Both the position numbers and the translations under genes were made by a program. The notes under the pieces are model-generated. The model was given only the letters and a program-made list of their open reading frames with translations, made no database searches and was not told the DNA's origin. A stretch of 15,780 nucleotides of DNA from an uncultured bacterium (GTDB taxonomy: Bacteria > Bacteroidota > Bacteroidia > Bacteroidales > Bacteroidaceae): assembly GCA_945788485.1 (NCBI GenBank), contig CALZMB010000019.1, positions 1 through 15,780 of the forward strand, given 5' to 3'. Position 1 is the stretch's first letter. Every line of letters begins with the position of its first letter. This document shows positions 1-5,822 of this stretch, in pieces.

Positions 1-1
1 C

Positions 2-316
2 GATGTGAAGGACGTGGTGGAATGGATGAAGGCATACCACGGACATTGCATCGTGCAGACGATGTTCATGAAGGGCGTGGCGACGACACGGAACCCGGAC
101 GGCACGACATCGGACATCGACGTCGATAACGTTGGAGAGGAGTATGTGAAGCCGTGGCTTGACGCGGTGGCGGAGATAAAGCCTTCGCAGGTGATGATCT
201 ACACCATCGACCGCGAGACGCCTGTCGGCGGTTTGACGAAAGCCTCGCCCGAAGAGTTAGATGCCATAAAGGCAAGAGTGGAGGGGCTGGGCATCAGATG
301 CTCTGCGTCATACTGA
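2..316 (+). CDS. Radical SAM protein, C-terminal part (5' end outside window)
   Basis: The reading frame is open from base 2 and ends at the TGA at 314-316; the N-terminal part, with the expected CxxxCxxC cluster motif, lies to the left of the window. About 104 C-terminal residues are visible, including VVEWMKAYHG, QTMFMKG, PWLDAV and the closing IYTIDRETPVGGL and GIRCSASY. This resembles the C-terminal half of the short Bacteroidales radical SAM proteins related to the wyosine-type (TYW1-like, COG0731) group; the exact substrate cannot be read from this fragment. The last 44 codons form one copy of a 134-bp direct repeat, so this 3' end may have been supplied or duplicated when the downstream restriction-modification island arrived. 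No terminator follows the stop; the likely native one is now at 3967-4020. The family call comes from recalled similarity, because the signature motif is not in view. Confidence 0.8.
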   Translation, partial: DVKDVVEWMKAYHGHCIVQTMFMKGVATTRNPDGTTSDIDVDNVGEEYVKPWLDAVAEIKPSQVMIYTIDRETPVGGLTKASPEELDAIKARVEGLGIRCSASY

Positions 317-317
317 C
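184..317 (+). repeat. Left copy of 134-bp direct repeat (3' end of radical SAM gene)
   Basis: Bases 184-317 match 3801-3934 at 132 of 134 positions (offset 3617). The two differences are C205 versus G3822 and G307 versus T3924. Both fall at codon third positions and are silent (Thr ACC/ACG and Ala GCG/GCT). Identity stops sharply on both sides: 183 is C against T at 3800, and 318 is A against T at 3935. The repeat covers the final 44 codons plus the stop of the radical SAM gene and marks the left edge of the restriction-modification island. Confidence 0.97.
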
Positions 318-441
318 ACTAAGCGCAATATCTGACATGAACAAAGCTCCCAGACGTCTTGATATTCTTGCGTTTCAAATATAAATCTCCAATAATTTGA
401 AAATAAAAAGAGAGCAAGACCCTTTATATGACTGTCAATTT

Positions 442-525
442 ATGAATATGGAAATGTTGAGTGGCGATTTTCGTGATATTACACATTTGAATGACAGCAA
501 TCTTACTACATATTCTTTACAATAA
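442..525 (+). other. Possible 27-codon leader ORF in frame with the first methyltransferase
   Basis: An ATG at 442 opens 27 codons, starting MNMEMLSGDFRDI, and ends at TAA 523-525. It is in the same frame as the methyltransferase gene that starts at 532, with only two sense codons between the stop and that ATG. It might be a leader peptide that helps translation reach the next gene, a decayed upstream extension of the methyltransferase, or chance. The downstream protein already has a complete start region resembling that of its paralogue, which argues against a lost essential N-terminus. The rest of 317-531 is AT-rich; no convincing TTTG/TAnnTTTG promoter pair was found there. Confidence 0.25.
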
Positions 526-531
526 AATATA

Positions 532-1641
532 ATGATTAAAACAAAGCACATTATATACATATCTTCCTCCCAAAACATGGGATGTATTGAGGATGAAAGC
601 GTTGATTTGGTCGTAACATCTCCACCATATCCTATGATCGAAATGTGGGATGACATTATGACCTTACAGAATCAGAAGATAGGGGATGCGCTGTCGAATA
701 ATCCATCTGAAGCGTTTGAGATGATGCATCAAGAACTCGATAAAGTATGGCGAGAGTGTTACCGCTTGTTAAAGGATGGCGGTATGATGTGCATAAACAT
801 TGGCGATGCCACACGCACCATCAACAAGGAATTCCAACTGTACAACAACCACACGAGGATAGTTAACGCCTGTCTCTCGTTGGGATTTACGAATTTGCCA
901 AACATCATCTGGCGCAAGCAGACTAATGCCCCAAACAAGTTTATGGGAAGTGGCATGCTTCCGTGTGGCGCATACGTCACGTTGGAACACGAATGGATAC
1001 TTGTATTCAGGAAAGGAGGCAAACGCGATTACAGACACGCTGATGACAAGATGTTGAGACGCGAGAGTTCTTTTTTTTGGGAAGAAAGAAATAAATGGTT
1101 CTCCGATCTGTGGGAGATTAAAGGCGTGAAGCAGCGAATCAGCAATTCTCAGACTCGTGAACGCAATGCTTCCTATCCTCTTGAGATACCATTCCGGTTG
1201 ATTAACATGTATTCTCAGCAAGGCGACACAGTGCTTGACCCATTTCTTGGAATGGGCACAACAACCCTTGCTGCCATGTTGTCGCAACGCAACAGTTTAG
1301 GGGTGGAGATTGATACAAAACTGCTACCATCTATTATTGAGAATATAGATGGCATGAGTACAAAGATGGCAAACGACGCCATTTTTCAACGTTATATCAG
1401 CCATTTGGATTTTGTACAAGAAAGGGAAAATCTTGGGAAAGAAGTGAAATACTACAACGAGGCGCTTAGATGTAAAGTGATGACCTCTCAGGAAACCGAC
1501 ATGAACATTCATTATCTGCAGTCGATAAGCAGATGTCAAAATGGTACTGTTGGTTATGAATGCAACTATTATGACGATGTTGCAGTATGCGACTATGATT
1601 CCATCAGACCAGATACTTTGTTTTATAAACTGGCAAAATGA
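532..1641 (+). CDS. DNA methyltransferase 1 of the R-M system (beta class, TSPPY type)
   Basis: This 369-residue protein is a site-specific DNA methyltransferase of the N4-cytosine/N6-adenine family (PF01555-like). It transfers a methyl group from S-adenosylmethionine to the host recognition site and so protects the chromosome from the endonuclease encoded at 2974-3669. Catalytic motif IV, TSPPYP, is at residues 29-34. The SAM-binding motif I, DPFLGMGTT, is at 236-244. The order IV before I defines the beta class, and TSPPY is most often seen in N4-cytosine enzymes. Residues around 97-250 parallel the next gene product (NIGD, IIW-KQT, EIP-RLI-M), so the two are paralogues. About 105 C-terminal residues after the core match nothing I recognise. 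The start at 532 is the first ATG after an in-frame TAA at 523. A run of eight T at 1071-1078 lies inside the coding region. The stop overlaps the next start by 4 bp (ATGA). Confidence 0.9.
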   Translation: MIKTKHIIYISSSQNMGCIEDESVDLVVTSPPYPMIEMWDDIMTLQNQKIGDALSNNPSEAFEMMHQELDKVWRECYRLLKDGGMMCINIGDATRTINKEFQLYNNHTRIVNACLSLGFTNLPNIIWRKQTNAPNKFMGSGMLPCGAYVTLEHEWILVFRKGGKRDYRHADDKMLRRESSFFWEERNKWFSDLWEIKGVKQRISNSQTRERNASYPLEIPFRLINMYSQQGDTVLDPFLGMGTTTLAAMLSQRNSLGVEIDTKLLPSIIENIDGMSTKMANDAIFQRYISHLDFVQERENLGKEVKYYNEALRCKVMTSQETDMNIHYLQSISRCQNGTVGYECNYYDDVAVCDYDSIRPDTLFYKLAK

Positions 1642-2963
1642 GAACAAGTCACATATTTGTGCATGGAGACAGCAGGAAGATGTCTATGGTGAAAGACTCT
1701 TCAGTACAACTTATAGTCACGTCACCTCCATATTGGCAGCTGAAAGATTATGGTGTGGACAATCAGATAGGTTTCAACAACTCTTATGAGGAATACATCA
1801 ACAATCTGAATATCGTATGGAAGGAGTGTGAAAGAGTGTTGTCTCCGGGTTGTAGGCTTTGTGTGAACATCGGCGACCAATTTGCCCGTGCTGCATACTA
1901 TGGCAGATACAAAGTTGTGCCGATTCATTCCGAAATCATTCGCTTTTGTGAGACAATTGGATTGGATTACATGGGCAGCATCATTTGGCAGAAACAGACC
2001 AGCACGCATACTACAGGCGGGCAAAAGGTTATGGGCAGTTATCCATATCCTCGAAATGGTATTGTGAAAATGGATTATGAGTACATTCTTCTATTCAAGA
2101 AGCTTGGCAATGCTCCTTTTATTTCAGACGTAACTCGAAAAGCGTCTGCTTTGACCCACGAAGAATGGCAAACCCTGTTCAATGCACATTGGAGTATCAA
2201 AGGGGCAAGGCAGGATGGACATATAGCTGTGTTCCCCGAAGAAATACCTAAACGACTAATAAAGATGTTCTCGTTTGTAGGTGATACAGTCCTTGATCCA
2301 TTTATGGGAAGTGGCACAACAGCTTTGGCAGCATACCATCTCGACAGGAATTCCATTGGATATGAGCTTAACTTAAAATTCCGACATTATTACGAACAGA
2401 AAGTGACGGAAGGAAATGATGGAGATTTTGCATTTCTTGAAGACCAAAAAGAAATCGACATCAAGTCTTGTCTTGCAGCCCTTCCATATCGGTTTGTAGA
2501 TAATAAGGCATTGGACAACATCGTTGATGTCAAGCAAAAGACATACGGATCAAAAATGGAAGACCGAAACGTCAATCGTGACATAGGGGCCACCGTCCTT
2601 GTCAATCACGCCCGTCATGAGACACGGAAGCTAATGATTGAAAAGGGCATTTGCTATCTGCGCGCAGGCGAAAGCAAAGGGTCGCTAACAGTATCGCCTG
2701 GTTTTGAAAGAATGCAATATGTGGCATTGCACACTGCAGGAGAGCAATGTCAACTGTTCCGTCTGAAATCGCGAGGGACTTTTCAAATATGGACTCGTGA
2801 GACTCTTGTTGCCCATGGTTTCAATCCACAAAATGCAGCATATTATATCGTCCTTCATTTTGATGGGAAAAAGCCATTGCATATAGAGAAAACTCCAAAT
2901 CTGAACGAAAACAACAATACTTTCAGAGCAAAAATAAAATCAATCAACGAATTCATAATATAA
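1638..2963 (+). CDS. DNA methyltransferase 2 of the R-M system, with extra C-terminal domain
   Basis: This 441-residue beta-class DNA methyltransferase is paralogous to the preceding gene product. Motif IV, TSPPYW, is at residues 28-33. Motif I, DPFMGSGTT, is at 220-228. The N-terminus (HIFVHGDSRKM) is the usual beginning of this family. The catalytic core ends near residue 255; the remaining 185 residues form an extension far longer than that of its neighbour. The part at about 315-415 is rich in beta-strand-like segments (QYVALHTAG, CQLFRLKSRGTFQIW, AAYYIVLHFDG) and looks like a separate domain that I cannot name. Translation is probably coupled to the upstream gene through the ATGA overlap at 1638-1641. 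The endonuclease starts 10 bp downstream. Two full methyltransferases suggest that each modifies one strand of a non-palindromic site, or that they differ in target base or efficiency; this is inference. Confidence 0.9.
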   Translation: MRTSHIFVHGDSRKMSMVKDSSVQLIVTSPPYWQLKDYGVDNQIGFNNSYEEYINNLNIVWKECERVLSPGCRLCVNIGDQFARAAYYGRYKVVPIHSEIIRFCETIGLDYMGSIIWQKQTSTHTTGGQKVMGSYPYPRNGIVKMDYEYILLFKKLGNAPFISDVTRKASALTHEEWQTLFNAHWSIKGARQDGHIAVFPEEIPKRLIKMFSFVGDTVLDPFMGSGTTALAAYHLDRNSIGYELNLKFRHYYEQKVTEGNDGDFAFLEDQKEIDIKSCLAALPYRFVDNKALDNIVDVKQKTYGSKMEDRNVNRDIGATVLVNHARHETRKLMIEKGICYLRAGESKGSLTVSPGFERMQYVALHTAGEQCQLFRLKSRGTFQIWTRETLVAHGFNPQNAAYYIVLHFDGKKPLHIEKTPNLNENNNTFRAKIKSINEFII

Positions 2964-2973
2964 AGAATAATTT

Positions 2974-3669
2974 ATGGAAAAATGTTCAATGGACTTCGGC
3001 AAGAAAGAACATGTTCTCAATTATGCCTGCCAGCTGTATCAATTATCTCGCCCGAATAAAGTAGGAGCAGTAATGGCTCTCATCAGAGATTGCCAGCCAT
3101 CTTCATTGGAGCAATGGAAAGATTGGTATTTTGAGAATGCTTATACAGCAACCAAGAATCCACAAAAAGCCACAAAAGTAACAAAGGAAAGTTTGGTAGA
3201 ATTAGGAGAACGGCTGTACAACAAGATACAGGAGTTTGTCATTCCAGAGTGGGAAGAGGCTTTCCGGCAACTGACTATGCAAGATTGCATAGACTATGTA
3301 TATAACGTGACAATCAATAGAACATACGATGGTTATATTCGCGAGAAATCTGTGGTAAACGACAATTTGGCAAAGAGGTTCAAGGATGTCGTATTTGAGG
3401 AGAGCGACCCGGAACTGGATCATGCAGGAGACATTGACTATGTTGCAAAGGTTGGCAAGTATCAGTTTGGCATTCAAATAAAGCCTGTGACGGCAAGTGC
3501 CAATTTTGGAGGTTATTCATTGTCCGAACGCATGAAAGCCAGCTTCGATGACTTTACAGAGAAGTATGGTGGCAAAGTCTTTATCGTATATAGCCAGAAG
3601 GAGAATATTGCAAACAAAGAAATAATCGATGATATTGAGAAAGAAATAGCGCGGTTGAAGTCTATGTGA
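2974..3669 (+). CDS. MjaI-family type II restriction endonuclease
   Basis: This 231-residue protein cleaves DNA that the two upstream methyltransferases have not modified. The N-terminal part, with RPNKVGAVMALI at residues 26-37 and a following EQWKDWY, has the layout I know from the MjaI restriction endonuclease family (PF09568). A PD-(D/E)xK-like catalytic core is visible as GDIDY at 152-156 followed by QIKP at 168-171, where Gln replaces the common Glu/Asp before x-Lys. The prototype MjaI cuts CTAG; the specificity of this protein is not readable from sequence. The ATG at 2974 follows the methyltransferase stop by 10 bp. A second ATG at 2989 (MDFGKK) is a possible alternative start. The order methyltransferase, methyltransferase, endonuclease on one transcript lets modification appear before cutting. 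No controller (C) protein gene was seen. Confidence 0.82.
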   Translation: MEKCSMDFGKKEHVLNYACQLYQLSRPNKVGAVMALIRDCQPSSLEQWKDWYFENAYTATKNPQKATKVTKESLVELGERLYNKIQEFVIPEWEEAFRQLTMQDCIDYVYNVTINRTYDGYIREKSVVNDNLAKRFKDVVFEESDPELDHAGDIDYVAKVGKYQFGIQIKPVTASANFGGYSLSERMKASFDDFTEKYGGKVFIVYSQKENIANKEIIDDIEKEIARLKSM

Positions 3670-3694
3670 AATATTTTTGTCAGCGGAAAAAACA

Positions 3695-3793
3695 ATGGTG
3701 AGTGGGAGAAAAACAAGAGTCATATTATGGAACATTAGTTTTCTTTCTCTTGTCATGATTGTTTTACTATCAGTGATGCAGAAAACCAAATAA
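3695..3793 (+). CDS. Putative 32-residue single-span membrane peptide
   Basis: A complete small ORF runs from ATG 3695 to TAA 3791-3793. The product begins with a basic stretch (MVSGRKTR). It continues with about 20 mostly hydrophobic residues (VILWNISF then LSLVMIVLLSVM) and ends QKTK, which is the layout of a single transmembrane helix with charged ends. A Bacteroidetes-type -7 box, TATTTTTG, lies at 3672-3679, 15 bp upstream of the ATG; no TTTG at the right distance was found. The ORF sits between the endonuclease stop (3669) and the right direct repeat (3801) and ends 7 bp before the repeat. Its function is unknown: it could be a small toxin-like peptide, an accessory of the island, a relic of a longer gene cut by recombination, or chance in AT-rich DNA. 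Confidence 0.35.
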   Translation: MVSGRKTRVILWNISFLSLVMIVLLSVMQKTK

Positions 3794-3800
3794 TAAGTAT

Positions 3801-3934
3801 TTCGCAGGTGATGATCTACACGATCGACCGCGAGACGCCTGTCGGCGGTTTGACGAAAGCCTCGCCCGAAGAGTTAGATGCCATAAAGGCAAGAGTGGAG
3901 GGGCTGGGCATCAGATGCTCTGCTTCATACTGAC
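3801..3934 (+). repeat. Right copy of 134-bp direct repeat: orphan 3' fragment of radical SAM gene
   Basis: This is the second copy of the sequence at 184-317. It encodes the same last 44 residues (in-frame codons from 3802, TGA at 3931-3933) but has no gene body in front of it, so it is a pseudogene-like fragment. An in-frame ATG at 3811 could at most give a 40-residue peptide. Both differences from the left copy are silent. What follows (3935 onward, with the hairpin at 3967-4020) is probably the original downstream flank of the radical SAM gene. Confidence 0.95.
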
Positions 3935-3966
3935 TTGCATACGGCAAAGCGGCGTATGGAAAAGGG

Positions 3967-4020
3967 AAAGCCAACGCCCGGCACATCATCCGATGGGATG
4001 GCGTGCCGGGCGTTGGCTTT
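3967..4020. terminator. Strong hairpin terminator between convergent genes
   Basis: Bases 3967-3984 (AAAGCCAACGCCCGGCAC) are perfectly complementary to 4003-4020, an 18-bp stem. An inner 5-bp stem, CATCC (3987-3991) with GGATG (3996-4000), closes a short loop. The stem begins AAA and ends TTT, so it reads similarly on both strands, but no long T run follows on the plus strand. It lies between the radical SAM 3' fragment (plus) and the stop of the kinase gene (minus, 4091) and fits a two-directional terminator. The remaining intergenic bases 3935-3966 and 4021-4090 show nothing recognisable. Confidence 0.8.
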
Positions 4021-4090
4021 GCATGGTGTTGAGGATACCTCATGGCAGAATAAATACGGTGGTGATGCCATGAGACATGATGCAGCAGCT

Positions 4091-5770
4091 TCAGTATTTG
4101 AATGAAGAGCCTCCGACGAACTCGCGCATGATGGATGTCGGGGGTATGTCTTTGTCAGGAATGGGTATGAAATAGTGTATGAATTTCAGGAGGCGGTGCG
4201 CCTCAGCATATTCCGGACAGTTTTTCGGGACTGACGCGAGGATGGTTTCCGCATGGTTGCGCAGCACGGCGAACTCGATGTTCAGCGCGCTGTTGAACAT
4301 CACGTCGGCATTCTCTTGGTATGGAAAAATCCATTGTTCCTCGCTTTCACACACATTGGGCCATTGCTGTATCGTCTCGCGTGCGGTGAAGGCGCCCTTG
4401 TTATAGTCGCGGATGATGCGCCGGAGCAGGCGGTTGTCGCGTGTCGGCACCCAGTTGTGGTCGTCGAGCGAGATGCTGGTGAGGGCCGAGGTGTATATCT
4501 TGAATTTCTTGTCGTCTGGGACAAGCTCGGTGAGCATGGGGTTGAGGGCGTGTATGCCTTCGATGATGAGGACGCGTTTGTCTGTGATGCGGAGCTTCTT
4601 GCCGTTCCATTCGCGCATGCCCGTAGTGAAATTATACTCCGGCACCTCCACCTCCTTGCCTTGCAGCAGCATCGCGAGATGTTCGCCCAAGAGCTTATGG
4701 TCAACGGTGTCGAAGTTGTCGAAGTCGTACTGTCCGTTGGGGAGCAATGGCGTATCGACACGGTTGACGAAATAGTCGTCGGTGGAGAAGGAGAGCGGAC
4801 GCAATCCGCACGCGAGCAGCTGCACGGAGAGGCGTTTGCAGAAAGTCGTCTTCCCGGAGCTTGACGGTCCGGTGATGAGCACGAGTTTCAGTCCGTTCTC
4901 ATGGTATCTGCGGTCGATTTCCTCTGCAATCTTCACAATCTTCTTCTCTTGCAGGGCTTCAGAGACCTGTATGAGTTCTGATGCCCTGCCGTTCTCACAT
5001 GCCTTGTTCACGTCTCCGGCGTTCGACATGCGCATGATGACATTCCATTTCACCTGCTCTTTATACACGTCGAACGTCATTGGCTGCGGTATGTTCTCTG
5101 ACAGTTGTGTCGGGTTGCGCTTGTCGGGCACACGCAGCAGCATGCCGTCGCCGTAGGGTTCGAGGCCGAAGACCTTGAGATAGCCTGTCGATGGGACGAG
5201 CGGACCGTAATAATAATCTATCGTCTCGTCGAGTTCGTAATAGTCTGTATAGACCTTGCCGGAAGTCTCAAGCAGTTTCACCTTGTCTATGAACCCCTGC
5301 TCTTTGAAGATGCGTATCGCGTCTTCGGTAGGCACCTCAGAGCGTTTGAACGGAATGTCGAGGCGCACTATCTCTTCCATCCGCTGCCTGACCTGTTCTA
5401 TCTCAAGCGGCGTGAGTCCGCGCGTGCGTCCGTCGATGACGGGTTTCATGAAGTTGCAGTAGTAGCCTTGCGAGATAGGGTGCTCGATATAGAGTTTCGA
5501 GCCGGGGAAGACATCTTGCACCGCTTTGTACAACACGAAGCACAACGAGCGGATATAGACGCGCATTCCGCTCGACGACGTGATGTCAAGATATTCTACG
5601 TCGCGGTTCTGATAAAGCCGGAACTTCAGTCCCTGCGAGGCGTAATTCACTTTTGCCGACACCGGCTCGTACTTGAAATCCAGTCCGAAGAGTGGAAAGA
5701 TTTCTTTTAGCGAGCTGCCTATCGGCACGTCAACTGTCTTGTTGTTGTTCTTGCAACGAATCTGGAGCAT
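4091..5770 (-). CDS. Uridine-kinase-like nucleoside kinase with N-terminal TGS/ThrRS-like domains
   Basis: This 559-residue cytoplasmic protein has a P-loop kinase of the uridine kinase/phosphoribulokinase family in its C-terminal half. The Walker A motif GPSSSGKTT is at residues 301-309. STDDYF at 329-334 and IIEGIHALNP further on are typical uridine kinase motifs. The predicted reaction is ATP-dependent phosphorylation of a nucleoside such as uridine. The N-terminal 280 residues resemble the TGS-like start and the second additional domain of threonyl-tRNA synthetase (for example HPISQGYYCNF), an arrangement common in Bacteroidetes nucleoside kinases. The role of that half is not known to me. 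The start ATG (5768-5770) lies 52 bp after the stop of the beta-helix gene on the same strand, so the genes may share a transcript from the kdsC promoter. The 3' end faces the terminator at 3967-4020. Confidence 0.88.
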   Translation of the reverse strand: MLQIRCKNNNKTVDVPIGSSLKEIFPLFGLDFKYEPVSAKVNYASQGLKFRLYQNRDVEYLDITSSSGMRVYIRSLCFVLYKAVQDVFPGSKLYIEHPISQGYYCNFMKPVIDGRTRGLTPLEIEQVRQRMEEIVRLDIPFKRSEVPTEDAIRIFKEQGFIDKVKLLETSGKVYTDYYELDETIDYYYGPLVPSTGYLKVFGLEPYGDGMLLRVPDKRNPTQLSENIPQPMTFDVYKEQVKWNVIMRMSNAGDVNKACENGRASELIQVSEALQEKKIVKIAEEIDRRYHENGLKLVLITGPSSSGKTTFCKRLSVQLLACGLRPLSFSTDDYFVNRVDTPLLPNGQYDFDNFDTVDHKLLGEHLAMLLQGKEVEVPEYNFTTGMREWNGKKLRITDKRVLIIEGIHALNPMLTELVPDDKKFKIYTSALTSISLDDHNWVPTRDNRLLRRIIRDYNKGAFTARETIQQWPNVCESEEQWIFPYQENADVMFNSALNIEFAVLRNHAETILASVPKNCPEYAEAHRLLKFIHYFIPIPDKDIPPTSIMREFVGGSSFKY

Positions 5771-5822
5771 GGGTTTGATTTAGAAAAAAATGATATTTCT
5801 GTTTCGCGTAAGTAAGAAGCCT

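Larger units (their letters stand above)
318..3934 (+). mobile_element. Restriction-modification island inserted with long target duplication
   Basis: A 3617-bp unit runs from the end of the left repeat to the end of the right repeat. It carries two DNA methyltransferases, an MjaI-type endonuclease and two short ORFs. It is visibly richer in A+T than its surroundings: bases 2881-2940 contain 16 G/C of 60, against 38 of 60 in a sample from the GH51 gene (9421-9480). No integrase, transposase, relaxase or short terminal inverted repeat was found. The duplicated 134 bp is far longer than a transposon target duplication and longer than usual integrase cores. Restriction-modification genes inserted with long target duplications are known from comparisons of related bacterial genomes; assigning this case to that mechanism is inference. 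Alternatives are integration of a circle by homologous recombination in the 3' end, or a decayed larger element. Confidence 0.75.

Noticed and set aside
1541..1789. Plus-strand frame spanning the methyltransferase junction
   Set aside because: Out of frame with both methyltransferases, which overlap by 4 bp here; no family resemblance.
318..3800. Integrase-mediated genomic island or transposon
   Set aside because: No integrase, transposase, tRNA gene or terminal inverted repeats are present; the 134-bp repeat is too long for a transposon target duplication.
3811..3933. Functional small gene in the right repeat (40-codon frame from ATG 3811)
   Set aside because: It is the copied tail of the radical SAM gene with no evidence of its own start signals; treated as a gene fragment.
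5105..5710. Long plus-strand frame of 201 codons opposite the kinase gene (also 4253-4864)
   Set aside because: Antisense to a well-supported kinase gene with clear motifs; composition (many His, Arg, Val) is typical of a mirror frame and no family is recognisable.
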